Made by a program: the position numbers and the translations under genes. A stretch of DNA of 64,000 bases, from contig CM033120.1 of NCBI GenBank assembly GCA_019321725.1, positions 9,491,694 through 9,555,693 of the forward strand, read 5' to 3'. This stretch comes from Paulownia fortunei. Its lineage: Eukaryota > Streptophyta > Magnoliopsida > Lamiales > Paulowniaceae. Shown here piece after piece: positions 37,728-49,495 of this stretch. The first letter of the stretch is position 1. Each line of letters begins with the position of its first letter. Below the pieces are notes generated by a model. That model worked only from the letters and a program-made list of their open reading frames with translations. It did no database searches and was not told where the DNA came from.

Positions 37728-38309
37728 GTGTACAAACAAAAGAAAACACCATGTACAAAAGAAGGCAATTTTACTGAAAGTGTTAGTTCAATCATTCAAA
37801 AATTCGCGTCACCTAAGTACAAAGATCCAGGTTGTCCAACCATTTCATGTACCATAGGAAACACTAGAATAGAGTGTGCTTTGCTTGATCTTGGTGCTAG
37901 TGTAAATCTTCTACCTTTCTCAGTTTATGAACAATTAGGTTTGGAAGAAGTTAAAACAACTTCTGTTGTACTCTAACTAGTTGAACATTCGATTAAAGTT
38001 CGAAAATGAGTAATAGAAGATGTGTTGGTACAAATTGATGAGTTTTATTTTTTAGTAGATTTCATTATTTTGGACATAGATCCTGTTGCACATACACATA
38101 CACAGAATCCTATTATTTTGGGTTGTCTTTTTCTTACAACATCAAATGTTCTAATTAATTTTAGGAATGATATTTTGAAGTTATCTTTTGAAAATATGAC
38201 TTTGGAACTAAATGTGTTTAATGCTTGTAAGCAAGGTGCAGAAGATGTCGAAGTACATGAAGTGTATTCAATTGAGGAACTCTGTAGATCCTTTGGAGAC
38301 TTGTTTTGA
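37728..38309 (+). pseudogene. Aspartic protease region, inner Athila-like element
   Basis: Two open stretches (37728-37976 and 38022-38309) separated by stops make up a retroviral-type aspartic protease. The active-site motif is DLGASVNLLP, where the catalytic Asp sits in D(L/T/S)GA. The second half has VDFIILDID and a remnant of the ILGxPF motif (IILGCLF). The same domain appears on the minus strand at 46764-47351. Confidence 0.8.
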
Positions 38310-38731
38310 AAATGAAAGTATTTGTAAAAAGACACACTCTAATACTCTATTTGAATTTTCACAGGTACAAGAAAAATATTTTTGGAAGCTAAGGTTTGAA
38401 AAACTTTCATCATCAACAGTGCAATCTATTCAATCAAGTATTAAAGCACCCGTGATTATTTTGAAACCTTTTCCATTTGATTTGAACTACTCTTTCTTGA
38501 GTGAGAATGAGTCTTTTCTATTAATAATTTCTTACTAACTTGATGCATCCCAAAAAGATAAGCTGATCGAAACTCTAAAAATGCATAAGAATGCTTTAGA
38601 ATGGACCATTGCTGGCATTAAAGGTATTAGTCCTTTAATTTGCATGCATAATATCTATGTAGTGGAAAATGCTAAACCTTCTATAGAGATGCAATGAAGG
38701 CTAAATCCTAATATGAAAGAAGTAGTGAGAA

Positions 38732-39594
38732 ATGAAGTCATTACTATTAGATAATGAAATCATTTATCCTATTTCTAATAGCAAATGGGTAAGCCCTACT
38801 CAAGTTGTACCTAGGAAACCTAGAGTTATTATAGTCAATAATGAGAATAATGAACTAATTCCAACTAGGACTGTTACTAGTTGGCGAATGTGCATTGATT
38901 ATAAGAAACTCAATGCAGTTACTAGAGAAGATCATTTTTCACTATCCTTCATAGATCAAATCTTAGAAAGAGTTATGGGACATGAGTTTTACTGCTTCTT
39001 AGATGGGTATTATGGGTATAATCAAATTGCAATTGTACTTGAAGATAAAAAAAAACAACTTTTACATGTTCTTTTGGTACTTTTGTATATAGAATGATGT
39101 CTTTTGGATTATGTAATGCACTAGCTACATTCCAACAATACATGCTTAGTATTTTTAGTGACATGTTTAAATATTTTCTTGAAGTCTTCATGGATAATTT
39201 TTCAATTTTTGGTAATTCATTTGGCGATTGCTTATCTAAAGAAAATATTTTGATCAGGTGTGAAGAAAAGAATCTTGTACTCAATTGGGAGAAATGCTAT
39301 TTCAAGGTAACAACTAGTATTGTTATTGGACACATTATTTCGTTAAAAGGTATTGAAGTAGAAAAATCTAAAATTGAGTTAATTGCATATTTACCAATAC
39401 TAAAGTCTGTGAATGAGGTAAGATCATTTTTAGGACATGTTAGTTTTTATAAAAGATTTATCAAAGATTTTAGTATAATATCTAATTTTTCGAGTAATCT
39501 TCTAACAAAAGACATTATTTTTGAATGGGATGAAAATTGTGAAAACACTTTTGTTAATTTTAAAAGCATGCTTACGTCTGCTCCAATCATGTAA
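38732..39594 (+). pseudogene. Reverse transcriptase, inner Athila-like element
   Basis: Open stretches at 38732-39097 and 39094-39594 overlap with a frame change near 39090. They contain WVSPTQVVPRK, RMCIDYKKLNAVT, the DG-YGYNQI motif and MMSFGLCNALATFQ. The catalytic YXDD box reads FMDNF (canonical VFMDDF), so the second catalytic Asp is replaced by Asn. RT activity is therefore unlikely even apart from the frame break. Confidence 0.82.
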
Positions 39595-39729
39595 CCTCCA
39601 AATTGGATTTTACCTTGTGAAATAATGTGTGATGCTAGTAACTATGTTGTTAGAGTTGTTTTAGGACCAAGAAAAGATAAGAAACCATATGTTATTTACT
39701 ATACATGTAAAATATTAAATAGTGCTTAA

Positions 39730-40035
39730 TTGAATTATTCAACAATCGAAAAAGAATTATTTGCTATAGTTTTTACATTAGAAAAATTTAGATATTATCT
39801 TGTTGGCTCACCAGTTGTTATTTTCAGTAATTATTCAGCTTTGAAATATCTTTTATCAAAAAAAGATACCAAACCTAGATTGATTAGGTGGATTCTCTTA
39901 CTTCAGGAATTCAATATTACAATTCGAGATAAGAAAGGAATAGAGAATGTGGTGGCTGATTATTTGTCGAGACTTATTTGCGATGACTCATTTCAAACCA
40001 TACCAATTATGACACTTTTTCTGATGAACAACTAA
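39730..40035 (+). pseudogene. RNase H remnant, inner Athila-like element
   Basis: The frame contains NYSTIEKELFAIVFTLEKFR, where canonical elements have NYTTTEKELLAVVFA. It ends with ENVVADYLSRL, the usual RNase H/integrase junction. Confidence 0.8.
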
Positions 40036-40087
40036 TTAATGTTTCTATTTTACCTTGGTTTGCTGAGATTGTTAATTTTCTTGTGAC

Positions 40088-41205
40088 ATGAAAGATGCCA
40101 TCACATTAGAGCTCCAAGAAAAAAATAAATTTTTGACTGAGGTCAAAAACTTTTATTGGGATGATCCGTACCTATTCAAATATTTTTCTGATCAAATCTT
40201 TCGAAAATGCATGCCTAATAATGAGATAGGTAATATTTTTAAATTTTGTCATTCAAAAGCATGTGTGGTCACGTTTCGGCAAAGAAAACCATTGCAAAGA
40301 TCTTACAATGTAGATGTTATTGGCCAACTCTTTTCAAAGACACTTGAACTTTCTCCAAAAGTTATGAAAATTGTCAAAAGTTTTTCAAAGCGAAACATGA
40401 TGCCTCTACACCCTATCCTCATGATTGAAATCTTTGACTGTTGGGATATTAACTTCATGGGACCATTTCTATTATTATTATTTTTATTTATATATTGGTC
40501 GTCATAGATTATGTCTCAAAATAGATCGAGGCAATTCCCTCTCGAAATGATGATCACAAAATAGTGATAAAATTTTTGAAAGAAAATATAGTCGATTTAG
40601 AATTCCTCAATCCATTATTAGTGATGGGTAAAATATTTTTGTAATAAAATTTTTGGAACTTTAATGAGAAAATATGGAATCATACATAAAGTTGCAACCC
40701 CACCCAAATAATAAAGATTAGTCTCTTAGACTTACCGATACACTTTGGGCATATAGAACTGCTTTGAAAATATTATTAGGTATGTCTCCTTATGGGATAG
40801 TTTATGAAAAACCTTTTTATTTACCTATTGAACTTGAACATAAAGCTTATTGGACAATCAAAATGTTTAACTTCAACTTTGATGAAACTTTTAAATTGCG
40901 CAAATTGTAAATCAATGAACTTCAAGAATTGAGAATTGATGCATATGAGAATTCTAAAATTCATAAAACAAGAATCAAATATTTTCATGATAATAAAATT
41001 TCAAGAAAAAATATTTTAGGTTAGTCAAAAGGTTTTGCATTATAATTCTCGATTGCATTTATTGCCTGGAAAATTGAGATCAAGGTAGAGTGGTAATTTT
41101 ATTGTAAAAGAGGTATATCCTTTTGGGGTGATTGATATTGAGAATCCTACAAATGGTAACGTATACAAAGTAAATGGACAAAAACTCAAACAGTTTCTAG
41201 AAAAT
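40088..41205 (+). pseudogene. Integrase remnant, inner Athila-like element
   Basis: The 40088-40507 stretch covers the zinc-binding N-terminus in decayed form and WDINFMGPF (canonical WGIDFMGPF), which normally holds the first DDE Asp; here that Asp is Asn. From about 40790 the lineage-specific block LPIELEHKAYW is followed by INELQELRIDAYENSKI, typical of Athila/Tat integrases. Pol ends near 41205. Confidence 0.8.
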
Positions 41206-42255
41206 TAATTTTCACAAGAGGAAATTCTTTTTCTTTCTAACTCTTGTTATGATTAGTGTGTATATATATAATTATTTTCTCTAACTTTATATGTTTTGTA
41301 GGCTTTCTTTCTTTTATTTTTTTTTTCCGATTAAATAGCTGATAACGGTGCTCCGTGGCTATTAAAGTTGGACTTATCAGCTTTCCGAACAACTAAAATC
41401 TCTATACAAAGTTTCTCTCTTTTTTGTATTCTTTTTTTTCTTGTTCTTTTCAAAATGAATGATATTATTCTAACTATCAAGAAGCGATTTTCTTTTCTTC
41501 CTAAAAATTTATTTTTAAAAATTTATAAAACCAGGATTGAATGATTAAGGATGCATATGCACAAGGGCATCCCAGGTGACATATGATGAATAATTGAAGC
41601 AAAGATAAGAGTAGAAGGTGAGTTTTCACATGAGTTCTCAAACTTGCTTACTAGATACATGCCTTGTTTTGGTAAAACCACATGTTCAAAAAAACGAAGG
41701 GCGAAAAAAATGCAAGTTTGTCACTAATATGATCGATGGACTTGCAACACAAAGTGTCATTCTTTGGAAATGGTTCTAAATATTGAGAACATAAAATTCA
41801 ATTCATTATGGATGGACTGAGTAAGGAGTCTTTAGATGACATTATATTGACTTTTGAGACATATTCATGTGGATTAGTGCATCGTACATTTCTTTATTTA
41901 TGGAATCACTTCTAGGATTAATACGAGTGTTATAGTCTTGGAAATCTGACATTAAAAGACCATGTTTGCTAGTTTATAAGAAAATTGAATAGGAAGCATT
42001 TCCTCGACTCATATAGGGTGTTTAAGCCGTTACCGGATGTAAAACTAGAGAAAGGCGTGAGCCACAATCATAACTACATGTACATTCACGTGTAAGTAGA
42101 TAAATTTTAAATTTTGTATGTCCTTATTTTAAACCTTTATGACAAAAGAAAAACACATGCAATAAATGGATTCCCTGTTCACACCACAATAAATAGCACA
42201 TACTCACTCTATTTTGCACAACTCACTTTCAAAAAAAGAAAAGAAAAGTTAGGAA
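41206..42255 (+). other. Post-pol non-coding region before the LOG-family copy
   Basis: No env-like frame is recognised. The last 80 bases (agcacatactcactct, then A-rich sequence up to the ATG) look like a plant 5' leader and may have travelled with the LOG-family sequence. Confidence 0.4.
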
Positions 42256-42931
42256 ATGGAAGAGTCTTCCACTTACAAATTCAACTATATTTATGCTTTT
42301 TATGGAACCAATCCAGGAAAAAATAATGAGTTTATAGGGGCAACAAATAATCTTGGTAAAATTTTAGCAAAAAGAAAAATTTATTTAGTGCATGGGGAAG
42401 GCAGTTTGGGATTAATGGGGAGTGTTGCTACTTATGCTCTTGTAGGAGGGGTTAAAATTTTAGAAGTTATCCCAAAATTTTGAACAATGTAGAATATCAT
42501 AGGTATAACCATCGGTGATAAGCTAAAAGCATCACATATTCAAGATAGAATAACTAACATGTTAAACAATGCAGATGCATTCATCACTCTACCTGGTGGT
42601 TTTGGTACACTAGAGGAGTTATTCCAAGTTATCTCTCGAGCACAACTCAACATTCACCAGAAACCTGTAGGTATTCTTAATGTTAATGGTTTCTATGATG
42701 GTTTTCCATCTTTTGCAGATCATGTTTTGATAAAAGGTTTTATTTCACCGTCCACGAGACAAATCCTTATTTCTGCTCAAACACCTCCAACTGATCGATC
42801 AACTTCTAGCATATATATTAGAACCAAATCCAGTCTTAACTTGTGTAGATTGGTCCAACAGGGACAATGGTCGAAAACGCAAAATGAATTTGACTCAGCT
42901 TGTGAAATTTATCCTTAATGGTTTCAATTAA
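42256..42931 (+). pseudogene. Intronless LOG-family gene copy inside an LTR retrotransposon
   Basis: LOG enzymes release free-base cytokinins from cytokinin riboside 5'-monophosphates in the cytosol. The frame starts at ATG 42256 (purine at -3, G at +4). N-terminal segment: FYGTNPGKNNEF (family F-C/Y-G-S-S-G-K-N), then LVHGEGSLGLMG. In most members the latter is YGGGSxGLMG, so one Gly is now Glu. Two stops follow, TGA 42481 and TAG 42490, in an otherwise continuous frame. Then come a conserved-position Arg and the signature LPGGFGTLEEL, which fits PGGxGTxxE. A directly repeated GATC at 42793-42800 shifts the frame; the shifted frame continues sensibly to a TAA at 42929. Total length is about 220 codons, near the family norm. 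Plant LOG genes are normally split by several introns, and none are present here, so this is a retrocopy. Two stops and a frameshift make it inactive now. Confidence 0.85.
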
Positions 42932-44162
42932 TAGTGTGTGTTTTATATTGTTTTAGCTTTATTTTTTCCAATAAGCCACATTTTAGGTGATATCTTTTAA
43001 ACTCTACTTTCCTATCTATTTTCGACATTGGGGATAATTTCACGATTAGGTTGGGGAAGAGAATAGTTGATATCGTGACTTGTGTGTTCAATGTGTGTTT
43101 CTCTTTTAAAAAAAAACAATTCAAGGGTGTTTTCTTTTGGATCCGTTAAAACCATTAGTAAAGGTGGCCAGAGTAAAGGGAAATCTTTTGACACTTTTGA
43201 GAGGTACCCCTATTTTTTTTGGCATAACATGGGATGTTTGTAAAGTTTTTAACTGAAATTTTGTGAATTGTTAAAATATAATTGCAATCCTCTTTTTGTT
43301 AGAGTCCAAGGGTACCATTTTGAAGAAAAAAAATAGTCTTGTGCACATCCTAAGATTTGTGAAAAGATTGATTGTGATACATATAACTGAAAATTCCAAC
43401 CATGTTAAAATGTATACTTTTTAGTATTCACACATCTTTTGTGAATATGTCTACCTTGCATGTGGAGAAATGAATTGGGTAAACCTTTGTAGTTATCTAT
43501 TTCTATTGACATGTTTCGCTTTGTAGTTATTGATGTGAGTATAATTATAAATCCTTCTTTTGATCTTCTATTATCATGCGTGTCGCGTTGCCAAAAAAAA
43601 ATGAAAAAACAGAAGAAAAAAAATAGCAAAAAAATATTAAAAAAAAAAATCACCATTTAGTTTTCATGTTAACCAATGAAATTTCAAGGCATATTTTGGT
43701 AAGATAGACTAAGTATTTCAAATTTGTGACTTATCTTATGCTCAATTTTAGTTTGAATGTTTGTCCTAAATTATTTAAGCCATTTCTCTGAGTATTTTAA
43801 CTGCTTTCCAACTCTATGAATGAACACATTACCAACTTAAATGACAAACACTTACCTATGAGGATATGGAGTTGAGGCTTTTTCATGATTGATTTTAAAG
43901 TTATATGTATCTTGGTCTGTGGAATAAAAGATTGACTTAGTGCACATACACACAACAACTTTTGAAATTTCTAAAAAATAAATAAATAAATAAATAAAAT
44001 CTTGATAGAATTTATGATCTCTGATAAATGATTGTTTGTAATTGTTAGACTATTTTACAAGTTTCTTTGAAATTCTTACCATCATGCCATGTTCCTTTTT
44101 ATTTGTATTACATTTCATTACGCTATAATTACTAGGGACTAGTAATAAACTGGTTCGGGGTG
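42932..44162 (+). other. 3' non-coding region and purine tract of the inner Athila-like element
   Basis: At 43023-43060 the phrase gacattggggataat and a later T/G-rich ggttgggg match a motif typical of Athila/Tat 3' regions. The same phrase appears on the minus strand near 46130-46150 in the outer element. ggttcggggtg just before 44163 is the likely purine tract. The rest is low-complexity. Confidence 0.55.
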
Positions 44163-45742
44163 TGATGAACATTTAAAAGTGTACAATTTAGTATGATTTA
44201 TATAATTATTTTCACTTTGAAATTGTCATCAGAACTCCCAATTAAAGCATTTTTATATTTTAGGAATAAAATGGGAAATCAACATAAAAAGAATGAGATT
44301 TAAAAATTTTATCTTCTTTTGTGCAGGTTTTTAAAACTTGCGTAACTTTTGAATCTTATACTAAATGTGTAAGGATCAAAGAAGTTGTATTACAAGTGGC
44401 TGTACAAAATAGATCACCAAAAATTTGGATCAGAGTTAAACCCAATTCTAACCTATTTTATAAATTGGGTCATATCTCTTAAATCAAAATTGCTTTTAAG
44501 CTGAAAGTCGGATATGTTATACACAAGACGTAGATAAATAAGTTTGTTGAAGACATAATGGTGAGAAAATATGTCAAAATGGTCAATAACATGTTGGTAA
44601 TGTTGAAGGATGGTTCTTGAATATGATCTGGTAATTTGACCATATCTCCCTTATCCGGCAGCCAAATTTGGCAAATGAGATATGCAAATATATCCGCATA
44701 GAAAGTTCTAAAAATTGTATTCTTTTTATTCATCATCAAAATCTGGATGTATCTGGCCTAAAAATTCAATTCAATCGAGTAGGTGAAATTTAGAGGATTT
44801 GGTGTAACAACTTACCAACTCTTGATAACTAGCATACCACTTGATTGTTTAACTCATCCATTATATGTTTGGCCTCTAGCATACTCCAAGGACTACCAAT
44901 ATGCCATGTATTAAATTTGTAGGAATGGGGGAGGGGTAGAGGATTTCTTTAGGCTATGCTTTCTAGTAATAATATAAGTTTTCTCATAGTAATAATAGTT
45001 TTTTAAAGTAGTAATAAAAATGTATTCTCTAGTTTCTCTTCTAATTTTAGTCTTTCCTACTTTCATTAAATCTTTCTAAATTTTATTTTGTTGAGGAGAA
45101 AGGGTGAACCTCTTGATGGAGAAAGTAGAACAATTATAAAGGTAGAAAATATTTCAGTATGTTGTATTATTGTTTTAATTTTTTATCTAAACCCTACTTA
45201 TTTTTGTGGTGATTCTTGATTTATGTATCACTAATGGCACAAAAAATACTTGAGTTCATTTAGCTAAACTTTTGATTTTACTACACCAACCACTAACATG
45301 AAATCTTTATTTATTGTAGAAATGGTGTGCATAACTACTTAATCTCATAAACAAGTGTTGGCGTTAAAAGATAATTTGCAAATAGTAAGACAATATCATA
45401 ATTACCTTATTGCATGAGCTATTTGATAACATCTTCCCATTGGAACCTTCATTTGGTATGGATTCCAATAGTGGCAATTAAAAGAGGTAAAAAGAATAAA
45501 TAATCATTCCTCTATCCAAAACTCAAGAGCAGATCCCTAATCATTGGTACTTTTGTTACTTTGGTTTTTTTGGTTATAGCATACATTATTTTTTTATATA
45601 TTCTAAACCACATAAAACCCATTTTTTTAGAAATATAATCCTGAAATCTTCAAATAACTTCCTTGTGGATCAATCTCGAACTCAAAAGAAATTTATTACC
45701 TAACACAACCTGCACTTGGTTTGCAACCTTAAAGTTGTTGCA
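44163..45742 (+). repeat. 3' LTR of the inner Athila-like element
   Basis: It is about 1580 bp, collinear with 34322-35961, and ends AAAGTTGTTGCA. Outer-element sequence resumes immediately after it. Confidence 0.88.
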
Positions 45743-46763
45743 GTTGGTGAGATCTTTACTAAAGTACTTATCTCATAAATTGTCTCTAAGTACTCCAAAC
45801 AAAATTCGACACTAGTTATGTGCTCAATATAGACAAGAATCTCAAAACAAGTCAAAATCAACACATAAAACCAACAACTTGATATAATAAGCTTCAACAT
45901 TCTCATATATTACCATCACAACAATCTAGTTCTTATCATTGGCACAAAAAATTCACAATAGTACAACTCAGTTTTCAACATTTTTTTTCAAATGAAAAAC
46001 ATAGTAAACAACCTAACAGCACAAAACATGCCAATAAACAAAACACCTAAAAAAAACAAAACAAAAATCAAAGGAATCACAAAAGCAACAAAAAGAATAA
46101 GATAAAAAGACAAAAAATACCCCCAAAATTATAATGGACATTATCCTCAATGTCAAGTAAAGAAATGAAAATAGAGGACTTTCTTGACTGGCGAGATATC
46201 AGATGGGGCTATCAGCATCATCATCATCCTTAGTGGTAGGAGATAAATAAGGCAACTCAGGGGGTTCTGGAAATGTCTGTGAGGTGTTAACTCGAGTTGC
46301 GGCTCGTATAGTTGGTGCCTTGTGCATCATTAGCTTTCGAGTTAGAAACTTCAACCAAAATAAAGAAGAAAGGACCAAACATATGGAAATAGGGCATGAT
46401 GCAATCTAAAAATTGACTCCTAACTATATAAAGGAAATAATTGCAAGAAAAAAAAATGACTAAAAACATGAAAACTATAAAATAACTTGGGTTATCTCCC
46501 AAGAAGCACTTAGTTTATAGTTTTCAGTTAGACTGTCTCTAGATCTCATTACCCTAGGTTTGTTAAAATGATCACAGCCTCATTGAGGCTCCCACCACCA
46601 TCAATATACACTTTCAGTCGCCTCAAACTCACTTAGCGCACAAATTCTAAAGTCTCAAGGTCATCTTTGTTTGAAAATTTAAATAAAGAAGTTGCAAAGG
46701 GCTAAAATGGTTGTTTTCTGAAATAGTTACTTTCATGCATTTGCCAACGATCTCCAATTACAA
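45743..46763 (-). other. Outer-element interior where pol would be expected
   Basis: Non-coding. It contains the gacattgaggataatgtc phrase in reverse (46130-46150) and the stretch ttgggttatctcccaagaag near 46490. Both are features of Athila/Tat 3' regions. The step from protease straight to this sequence implies loss of RT, RNase H and integrase. Confidence 0.6.
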
Positions 46764-47351
46764 TCAACTATCAAATCCCCATGAATGTTTTATCTCCTTG
46801 AGCACATTAAATGAAACGTGTTCATCTTGAACTCTCAAAATTAGCTGACCTTTCTGCACATTGATAAGAGCTCTCCCGATAGCTAAAAATGGTCGACCAA
46901 AAATTATTGAAATATTTTGATCTTTCTCCATGTCTAATATGATGAAATCTAGAAGAAAGATGAACTTGTCCACTTTCACTAGAAAATCTTTGATTATTCC
47001 CCTTGAGTACTTAATAGGCCTATTAGTGAGTTGCAGAGAGATGGTGGTTAGCTTTGCTTTTCCAAGCCCAAGTTTCTTGTATATAAATAGAGACATTAAA
47101 TCAATGCTTGCACCAAGATCACATAAAGCTTTGTCAAAAAATAAATTTTCTATAGTGTAAGGAATTGTAAAACTACCTCGGTCTTTCAGCTTGGGTGGCA
47201 GTTTCTTTTGCAAAATGGCATTGCATTCCTCAGTAAGCGCTATTATCTCATATTCCTCTATTTTTCTTTTTTTGGATAGGATCTCCTTTATAAACTTGGT
47301 GTAGTTGGACATTTGCTCTAAGGAATCTGCAAAATGAATGTTAATGTGCAA
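46764..47351 (-). pseudogene. Aspartic protease of the outer Athila/Tat-like element
   Basis: 195 codons are open. The active-site region reads ALCDLGASIDLM, then KKLGLGKAKLTTISLQL, VDFIFLLDFIILDME-type and IIFGRPFLA. These are the usual order and spacing of Athila/Tat proteases. The frame has no internal stop, but no pol follows it. Confidence 0.8.
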
Positions 47352-47386
47352 ATTTTTTAAAACTTAGAAAATTGCTTATCCAATTT

Positions 47387-48720
47387 TTATTTCTGGAAGT
47401 ACTGAGAAAATGGGATATGAGGCACATATAGGAAAGAGTTGTCTGGAAACATCTTTGACCTAGGTTTCTCAGCTTCCTTGCTTGGTGTTTCATTAGACTT
47501 TGCAATTGCACTCTCCATTACCGGCTTCTTTGGATTAATGACTTTTCTTTCAAGTTTCGACAACTCCTTACCACTACGAAGAGTAATGGCATGCACATTC
47601 TCCTTGGGGTTCTTCTTAATATTACTAATCAATGAACCTCAAGGTTTTGCACTCAACATATTGGTAATCTGGCCCATTTGAACCTTCAAGTTTCAAATGG
47701 AGGCTGCTTGATTCTGAATAGAAGACTCTTGCCTCTGCAAAGTCGCCTATGTTTTTTCCATAAAATCATTTGTATTCATTATCAGTTGAGCAAGAGCATC
47801 TTCAAGAGAGACTTTAGGTGGTTGTTAAGGCTAATTTGGAGGCTGAAAATCTGATGGTGGCGGTGGTCTCACTATATTTTACTCATTCCTCTATGAAAAG
47901 TTTGGATGGTTGCGTCATCCTGGATTGAATATGTTGGAGTATAGGTGTTTTGCCGATTAGCATTCCCCACAAACTGTGCTTGCTTTGGCTGGGATGGGGC
48001 AATGGGGTTCCCAACTTGGCACTCAATACTTAGATGAGGACTATTACAAAAATTATATACCTTAATTAATGTGGGGTTCGGATTGGTAGTGAAAAAGTTA
48101 AGCTGTTGAGACAGTGTAGCAACTTAGGTAGTACTCCAAATGCATTCTTTGGCATAATTATCTCAGAAGGCCATTGATAAGCATATAAGGTCTCAAGAAT
48201 TTCGTAGGCCTCCTCATGTGTCTTGTCCATAAGAGCTCCACCAGCTGCTCCATCTACTAAAGTTTGGGTTGCACAACTTAACCCTTTGTAGAATGTCTGA
48301 ACTTGCAACTATTTTGGTAGACTGTGATTGGGGACCACCTCAAAAAATCCCTATACCATTCCCATGCAGTGATTTCATGTTATATTAGGCAAAGATAGTG
48401 ATGTCATTCCTCATCTTTTCTATCTTAGTTGGTGGAATATATTTGGCTAGGAAAGTTTGAGCTAAGTCGGCCTACATGGTGATTGGTTCGGGTAGCAATG
48501 AGTTCAACTAGACCTTTGCTTTGTCCCTAAGTGAAAAATGGAAAAGTCGTGATTGAATGGCATCGTCGGTAATGTTATTATGCTTGAATATATCACAGAT
48601 TCCAAAAAAATAGGCTATGTGCGCAATGCATTGTCACAAAGTGCCCTGTTGTTGACCCAATTGCTTGTTATGGAACATTTTTGTTAACATTTGCTACCCT
48701 TTCTTCTTCTATAGTGTCTT
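47387..48720 (-). pseudogene. Gag of the outer Athila/Tat-like element
   Basis: Open pieces at 48066-48308 (QVQTFYKGLS, then AAGGALMDKTHEEAYEILE) and 47387-47632 (NPKENVHAITLRSGKEL) are typical gag core and gag C-terminus of Athila/Tat elements. Stops separate them and the N-terminus near 48700 is decayed. Confidence 0.78.
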
Positions 48721-48933
48721 GTGCTAATTTGCCAAGCCTTCTCTCTTTTCCTTCTAGTTTTGTTTGCAAGTCTTTTCAATTTTGAGTCAAAAGTAATCAA
48801 GACTTTGCTTCCAAGTTTTCTTATATACCAAAGAAGAACACCTCAAAATCTAGAGCATAAATTAAAAGAAAATAAAATAAAAGTTCAAATTAAAATGAAA
48901 GATACTTGTTATTGATATTAATAAAGATAAATA

Positions 48934-48953
48934 GTTTCCCGCCAACAGCGCTA
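48934..48953 (-). other. Primer-binding site of the outer element
   Basis: On the minus strand the site reads TTAGCGCTGTTGGCGGGAAA. It aligns with the Athila/Tat-type site and sits just inside the right LTR, so the element runs right to left. Confidence 0.7.
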
Positions 48954-48959
48954 AAAACT

Positions 48960-49461
48960 TCTTGTGAATTTTTGTAAACGTAAGTGCATGTTATCATAAA
49001 CAAGTAATAAAATGGATGGGTGAAGTATCATTCTCACGAAAACTTTTGAATTACTAAGTATCGATATCGGTTAGCTCTAATATTATTTGACCAATCATAA
49101 TGGAGTGGTGATTAAGGTAAAGTAAGAAACTTAACACTAAACTAATCAACAAAAATAAATTAAAATTAACTTCTGTAACTTGAAGACCTAATGTTTAATA
49201 TTTCATCATAATTAATCAGATTTGAACACTCAATTGTATCAATTTTAATTTCTTTTCTTAGTTGATAGTCGAGAATTCCTCAATTATTCAATAGCCTTTC
49301 CCAAGGTCTAATAATTTTTTTAACAATTGCTAACACATTATTCCTATGTGAATTAAATAATCAATAAATCATTGGGCTTTATAGATCGCAAATAAGACTA
49401 CACAAACAATGCAAGCATATTCTTATCTTATATGTAATTTATAATTTTATATACATAGAAC

Positions 49462-49495
<34 letters not shown>

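Larger units (their letters stand above)
34322..45742 (+). mobile_element. Athila-like Ty3/gypsy element carrying a LOG-family gene copy
   Basis: LTRs at 34322-35961 and 44163-45742 (about 88% alike) start TGATGAAC and end TTGCA or TAGCA. The flanks are gtttg and gttgg, a TSD with one mismatch; ends are uncertain by about 2 bp. The order inside is PBS, gag, protease, RT, RNase H, integrase, then a 3-kb region where Athila elements carry an env-like frame or long non-coding sequence. Here that region contains an intronless LOG-family coding sequence. The retroelement frames are all broken by point changes. Confidence 0.88.

Noticed and set aside
43405..43656. 83-codon minus-strand frame rich in Phe
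   Set aside because: Poly-A/poly-T low complexity in the 3' non-coding part of the inner element.
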